Positions 13,668 through 17,015 of a DNA stretch of 17,015 nucleotides are shown in pieces. The notes beneath the pieces are model-generated. The model searched no databases. It saw only the letters and a program-made list of their open reading frames with translations, and was not told the DNA's origin. Every line of letters begins with the position of its first letter. Position 1 is the stretch's first letter. The position numbers and the translations under genes are program-made. This DNA is from an uncultured Ruminococcus sp. (lineage in GTDB: Bacteria > Bacillota > Clostridia > Oscillospirales > Ruminococcaceae): the NCBI GenBank assembly GCA_900541495.1, contig UQKC01000049.1:1-17015 (forward strand), read 5' to 3'.

Positions 13668-15537
13668 CAGACAACATCTCCCTAAGATAATCAAATAGTT
13701 TTATATCTTTTTCCTGAAGCAGTTTGGGGTTGTTAAAATATAGATCAAATCCGACAGAAAAATACTCTTGAAAATTGTCTAATGGAATCGGTTCAGAATA
13801 GTCAACATCGATTAGGTCAGCATATATTCGCCCCTGATATATGTCAATCAGCTTATCGGATTTCAGCAAATATACATAATCATTTACTTCCTGCCGAAAT
13901 GCGAAAACAGCGTTACCCCAATCCAGTGATTCAAACTTTTCACTTAATATGCTTAAAAACTTTGGATTATTATACAGGTCATAAGCATCAGCAAGAACGT
14001 GTCCAAATTCGTGAATGATACTACCATTCATTTTTTCAGGGGCAAGAATAAGTGTTTTCGTTTCTCGGTTATAGGTACAATAATCTCTGTTAGGAACAAT
14101 TGTAATCTCTTTGACCGTTTTTCCAATAACGTCAAGGTGCTTTTGCGGAATAACAGATATAATTTCATCAAGGCTTTTGCTCTGTTCTTTCGGAATTTTA
14201 TCCGAACCGAGAACGCCGTCGAGAAAGTCATACCCTTTTGACTTCATTATACCATTTCCGCCCGAATTGTCAAGTATATTCAAGGCTTTTTTCTCGTCTT
14301 TTATCTTTTTCTCTGCCCAGACTGTTTTCATAGAATTGCTTCGGTCATAGCCGTAAACTTGTGTGCGGTCATTGCGAGTACGGAGATCATGTGACTTTGA
14401 ATATGCAGCATAGCTTTCCTTACGGCTGCGGAGTTTCAGTGCAGCTTTTTTCAGTCCTTCTTCATCCTCGGCCTCCGAAAGCAGCATGCATTCACGCTTG
14501 CTTTCTCTTATCCGGCGTTCAAGAGCGCACTGCGTCTGGTATTCCTTGTATCTCTTGGTATTCTCTTCATAGTCATAGGGAAAATATCTCTGATAACTTA
14601 TGCCCGGAATATACGGATAGCTGTTGTGGCGGCAGTTTATACCGAAAAGTCCATCAGGCTGTCCGAATGATGTCGAAGAAAACGCATAATAGTAAACCAC
14701 GTTGCCCGAACCGTCCTTGCAGGTGCCGCTTTGCCCCGAGCGTGAATAGATTTTGCCTTGATCTCGGGCGCATTTCTCTCTTGCCCCGAGATGTGAGTCA
14801 ACCTCTATCAGATCCACGCCGAAATCATCGCACCGCTGCCATTGAGCCGCCCGAGCCGTGTTTCCCATTGTCGTACGCAGATCCATTTGAACGTAGGTTT
14901 CCGGCTTCCATTCGTGACCGCCTGCATCAATGAACGCAGGAATGCCCCTTTCCGAAAGCTTTTTCAGCACATCGCGCACGGCTGTCTGAAAGCTCTCTGC
15001 GCCGCTTATGACTTCAAGCGCACCCATGCCGAGCGCATCGTGAACACGCTGTTCCTTGTCAAGCGTCCAGAAGGTGTTGTTTACTGCGCTTACATACGCC
15101 TGCTTGGTCTTGTATCGCATGACCGTGTTTACCATGTTGAGGTCGCTCTTCGCCTGTTTAAGATAGCTTTTCAGCGCAGATTGAGCCGTTCTGTCGGCAG
15201 GAGCCTTCACTCGTCCGTCAACTCGTCCGTCAACAAGCCCCCGTGTCGCAGCGTCCTTTACCATTTCGTCAACATTTCCTATCTCGGATAATGCAGCATT
15301 GTAAAGAGCGTCCTCAAGCATTTCCGACTGTGCGGACATATAGCTTTTTATGGTCTTCAAGGCTTCCTTGTCAAGCTTTCCTGCTCGTGCAAGCTGCCTT
15401 ATCCTCCACTTGGAACTGTCGGAAACATCGCCGTCCGAAACAAGCTGTGCGGCGATCTTCTTCATCAGCACATCTTCCATCTCATTTATCAGAAATATGA
15501 GATTCTGCGATAATTCATCTATCTGCGACCTTGTCAT
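13660..15537 (-). CDS. MuF-type minor capsid protein fused to a lethal-factor-like zinc metallopeptidase domain
   Basis: Residues ~1-350 of 625 are the head-morphogenesis protein usual after the portal (Phage_min_cap2/MuF). They include an N-terminal helix (ELSQNLIFLINEMEDVL), the TRARAAQ-like region near 222-232, VDSHLGAREKCARDQGKIYS (~246-265) and GINCRHNSYPYIPGIS (~299-314). A charged helical linker (~330-420) follows. Residues ~450-625 are a separate domain with HEFGH at 509-513 (HExxH zinc motif) and FQEYFSVGFDLYF around E591, a likely third ligand. The domain ends LFDYLREML. This order resembles the anthrax lethal factor catalytic domain. MuF proteins with variable C-terminal toxins are a known polymorphic toxin class of temperate phages. 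ATG overlaps the portal stop (ATGA), with GGAG upstream. A virion maturation protease is an alternative. Confidence 0.88.
   Translation of the reverse strand: MTRSQIDELSQNLIFLINEMEDVLMKKIAAQLVSDGDVSDSSKWRIRQLARAGKLDKEALKTIKSYMSAQSEMLEDALYNAALSEIGNVDEMVKDAATRGLVDGRVDGRVKAPADRTAQSALKSYLKQAKSDLNMVNTVMRYKTKQAYVSAVNNTFWTLDKEQRVHDALGMGALEVISGAESFQTAVRDVLKKLSERGIPAFIDAGGHEWKPETYVQMDLRTTMGNTARAAQWQRCDDFGVDLIEVDSHLGAREKCARDQGKIYSRSGQSGTCKDGSGNVVYYYAFSSTSFGQPDGLFGINCRHNSYPYIPGISYQRYFPYDYEENTKRYKEYQTQCALERRIRESKRECMLLSEAEDEEGLKKAALKLRSRKESYAAYSKSHDLRTRNDRTQVYGYDRSNSMKTVWAEKKIKDEKKALNILDNSGGNGIMKSKGYDFLDGVLGSDKIPKEQSKSLDEIISVIPQKHLDVIGKTVKEITIVPNRDYCTYNRETKTLILAPEKMNGSIIHEFGHVLADAYDLYNNPKFLSILSEKFESLDWGNAVFAFRQEVNDYVYLLKSDKLIDIYQGRIYADLIDVDYSEPIPLDNFQEYFSVGFDLYFNNPKLLQEKDIKLFDYLREMLSDE
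13663..14190 (-). other. Metallopeptidase (putative toxin) domain of the MuF protein
   Basis: This marks residues ~450-625. The zinc motif codons for H-E-F-G-H are at 13999-14013, and E591, the likely third ligand, is at 13765-13767. Base composition drops sharply compared with the MuF part: hand counts give 17/60 G+C at 13681-13740, 19/60 at 13741-13800 and 23/60 at 13861-13920, against 35/60 at 15001-15060. The change supports acquisition as a cassette. Metal binding and toxicity are inferred. Confidence 0.72.
13819..13847 (-). promoter_or_regulatory. Second, weaker candidate promoter before the small gene
   Basis: On the minus strand a perfect TTGACA (13842-13847) is followed after 17 bp by TATGCT (13819-13824), four of six matches to the -10 consensus. 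It would start a transcript near 13812, about 145 nt upstream of the 55-residue gene. AT-rich sequence makes such matches easier, so I rate it well below the site at 14246-14273. Confidence 0.3.
14246..14273 (-). promoter_or_regulatory. Consensus sigma-A promoter inside the MuF toxin gene
   Basis: On the minus strand TTGACA (14268-14273) and TATAAT (14246-14251) are both perfect matches, separated by 16 bp, with a TGG extension directly before the -10 (extended -10, TGnTATAAT). Transcription would start near 14239 and run through the metallopeptidase-coding region and the 55-residue gene to the terminator at 13473-13501. It sits at the junction between linker and toxin domain. A chance match of twelve fixed bases with allowed spacing is improbable in a window this size. 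Confidence 0.72.
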
Positions 15538-16934
15538 TCGGTTTCTCCGTCATCATAACCCTGCATTTCTCCCGAAATGCGTTCAAGCTCCTTCTTTGCC
15601 GTTGCTTCATCGCACTTCGATATCTCCATTATAGCGGAAAGCTTTGAACGCAGTCCTGCGCTCACAAGATTTATGTTGTTTTCGATAAGAGTGTTGTCAT
15701 CAACGACGATTCCGTCCCTGAATGCGACCGTCAGCTCACATTTTTCCGGTATATCTCCAAGCTGCGCCCCGAGAGAAAGTATCGTCCTGCAAATTCCCTC
15801 TATGAATTCGACAAGGAGGTTCTGCTGACATTTGATAGTCCGAGCCGTCTTGCGGTCCTGCGATACGACCTCGGTTGCTGTTTTAATGCCTTCGTTCGCA
15901 TCGAACGAAAACGAGCCGGGGGAAAGTCCGACCTGAAAACAAAGAATGTTCAGCAGCGCATTTATCGCCTTTACATGCTCGTCCACACGAAGCTCGACCG
16001 TGTTGTCGGTGATCTTCAAATCCTTTTCCTCATCGCATTTCAGAGCAACATACGCCTCGTCATCGGCATCGAAATATCTTGTCGAATTTCCCGTGTCGAT
16101 ATCAACGACCGTCTGAACGCAGGAGGACGGAACGATTATGCGCTTCTTGCCGAGAACGAACTCCCTTGCAAAGCTGTCGAAAGCAACGTCCAACGCTTTG
16201 AGCGTATCAAGCGAGTTTGCGAACACCGATACCCCAAGCGGAGTATAATTCTCAAAATTGTTGGAAATATCGGGACGGAAATAATGAAAAACGGGGAATT
16301 TTGACCCGTAGATCACCTCTTCGGGAACATCGGGATAAAGCTCGGAAAGCGGAACACGCTCACCAACAGCATATTTTGTCGATGATCTGAACAGCCTTGA
16401 TTGAACGGTCACATTTTCACCGTCATAGGTGTGCCGTTCAAGCAGAGTGTAGAAATTATCTCCCTTTACCGTGAAAGACTGAAAAATGCAATCGCTTATC
16501 CCCGAATTATCCCATTTTGTCGGGAGAAAATCGGCAGCGTTTATGTATGAAAGCTTGACCTGCCCGTCTGCTACATAAGCACGGACAGCACAACCGCCGT
16601 TTGCGAATGCTCCCGACAGAAAATGCGGAATAGTCTTCCAAAAGCTTTCGCGCTGCAGCACTTCGAGCAGATAGTCCTGACAGCTTTTATCGGAGCAAGT
16701 GACATCGACCTGTTCTGTGAAGCACAGATCCGAGAAGCTGTCGCACAAGACCTTTGCCGTGTTCAGCAGGTTCATCTGCCTGTCGCCCCTCTTGTATAGC
16801 CCCGAACGCTTGACCTTGTTCCAGTTCGGACTGCCCTTGTAAACATTGCCCCATGCGTTTATCCTGTTGTAATGGGTTTCCAGCGCAGGAAGCTCCGCTT
16901 CGGGGAAAGCCTCCGCAGCATTTTTTGTAATCAA
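15534..16934 (-). CDS. Portal protein, A118/SPP1 gp6-like
   Basis: The 466-residue protein should form the dodecameric ring through which DNA is packaged and ejected. The early NWNKVKRSGLYKRGDRQMNLLNTAKVLCDSFSDLCFTE region fits the A118-family portals, as do KYAVGERVPL and the FPVFHYFRPDISNNFE stretch. So do NYTPLGVSVFANSLDTLKALD and the later GLSPGSFSFDANEGIKTATEVVSQDRKTARTIK (stem/tunnel-loop region). Length is typical of the family. The start is TTG 16934 with GAGGTGAT 3-4 nt upstream. The 3' end overlaps the MuF gene as ATGA. The preceding gene ends only 4 nt upstream, consistent with terminase-portal adjacency. Confidence 0.92.
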   Translation of the reverse strand: MITKNAAEAFPEAELPALETHYNRINAWGNVYKGSPNWNKVKRSGLYKRGDRQMNLLNTAKVLCDSFSDLCFTEQVDVTCSDKSCQDYLLEVLQRESFWKTIPHFLSGAFANGGCAVRAYVADGQVKLSYINAADFLPTKWDNSGISDCIFQSFTVKGDNFYTLLERHTYDGENVTVQSRLFRSSTKYAVGERVPLSELYPDVPEEVIYGSKFPVFHYFRPDISNNFENYTPLGVSVFANSLDTLKALDVAFDSFAREFVLGKKRIIVPSSCVQTVVDIDTGNSTRYFDADDEAYVALKCDEEKDLKITDNTVELRVDEHVKAINALLNILCFQVGLSPGSFSFDANEGIKTATEVVSQDRKTARTIKCQQNLLVEFIEGICRTILSLGAQLGDIPEKCELTVAFRDGIVVDDNTLIENNINLVSAGLRSKLSAIMEISKCDEATAKKELERISGEMQGYDDGETE

Positions 16935-16938
16935 TCTA

Positions 16939-17015
16939 TCACCTCAATTTCAATATGTCGTTCATATACGGCTCTGTGGAATACTCCTGCGCATCGAGGT
17001 TGTCAATGTTGGTCG
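16939..17015 (-). CDS. C-terminal end of the gene before the portal, probably terminase large subunit (partial)
   Basis: Only 24 codons and the stop (TGA at 16939-16941) are in the window; the peptide ends EPYMNDILKLR and contains NIDNLDAQEYS. It is in the position where A118-like phages encode the terminase large subunit (ATPase and nuclease for DNA packaging), and its 3' end carries the portal's Shine-Dalgarno. The fragment is too short to prove the family. Confidence 0.55.
   Translation of the reverse strand, partial: TNIDNLDAQEYSTEPYMNDILKLR

Larger units (their letters stand above)
165..17015 (-). mobile_element. A118-like siphovirus prophage, structural and lysis half
   Basis: A continuous co-directional set of about twenty genes covers the terminase end, capsid, connector, tail, tail tip and lysis functions in canonical phage order. 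The portal / minor capsid 2 / scaffold / coat / minor capsid 1-2-3 / tube / Gp15 / tape measure arrangement matches A118-type phages. No integrase, repressor or replication genes are in view; they should lie beyond 17015. The left boundary is inferred from the last phage gene and the tRNA, not from an observed att repeat. Confidence 0.88.

Noticed and set aside
16978..17006. TTGACA-17-TATTCC on the minus strand at the terminase end
   Set aside because: The -10 matches only three of six bases and lies inside coding sequence of a continuous operon.
1..17015. CRISPR array, insertion sequence, or alternative genetic code
   Set aside because: I saw no spaced direct repeats, no transposase-like ORF, and normal use of TAA, TAG and TGA as stops between tightly packed genes.

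Overview
The window is the structural and lysis half of a temperate siphovirus (prophage) in a Gram-positive host. Every credible gene lies on the minus strand, so the phage order reads right to left: terminase C-terminus (cut by the right edge), portal, MuF-type minor capsid protein, a small gene, scaffold, major capsid protein, four head-tail connector/completion proteins, tail tube, tail assembly chaperone, Gp15, tape measure, tail-tip proteins, a leucine-rich-repeat fibre-like protein, two unrecognised tail-associated proteins, amidase endolysin and holin. The portal type, minor capsid 2, GP20-like scaffold, P22-like coat, minor capsid 1/2/3 trio and Gp15 together match the morphogenesis module of Listeria phage A118 and its relatives. 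Strong AGGAGG Shine-Dalgarno sites, the standard genetic code and moderate GC suggest a Bacillota host. A Clostridia/Oscillospiraceae (Ruminococcus-like) gut bacterium is my guess from sequence style only.

The left edge holds the 3' two thirds of a tRNA-Asn(GTT) gene on the plus strand with its own terminator. It converges on the minus-strand terminator that ends the phage late operon just after the holin. This is probably a prophage-chromosome junction, and tRNA-Asn is a candidate attachment target.

The most interesting part is 13473-15537. The minor capsid protein has the usual phage head-morphogenesis (MuF / Phage_min_cap2) N-terminus, but its last ~175 residues form a separate zinc-metallopeptidase-like domain with an HEFGH motif and a downstream E-Y-F helix, resembling the anthrax lethal factor catalytic domain. 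This is the layout of a MuF polymorphic toxin carried by a temperate phage. A 55-residue ORF overlapping its 3' end is a candidate immunity gene. The toxin part and the small gene are clearly richer in A+T than the capsid part. At the composition boundary, inside the toxin coding sequence, is a perfect consensus sigma-A promoter (TTGACA, 16 bp, extended TATAAT) pointing at the small gene, and a strong hairpin terminator follows that gene's stop codon. I infer a moron-like unit nested in the late operon: an internal promoter could express the immunity gene in the lysogen while the full toxin is made only with the late genes.

Rightward-to-leftward flow after this cassette: a 175-nt leader with a possible three-way-junction RNA precedes the scaffold gene; capsid and connector genes are tightly packed; a second terminator separates the tail tube gene from the chaperone and tape measure genes, probably setting the high tube-to-tape ratio; tail-tip, fibre and lysis genes follow with 1-22 nt overlaps or gaps of only a few nucleotides.
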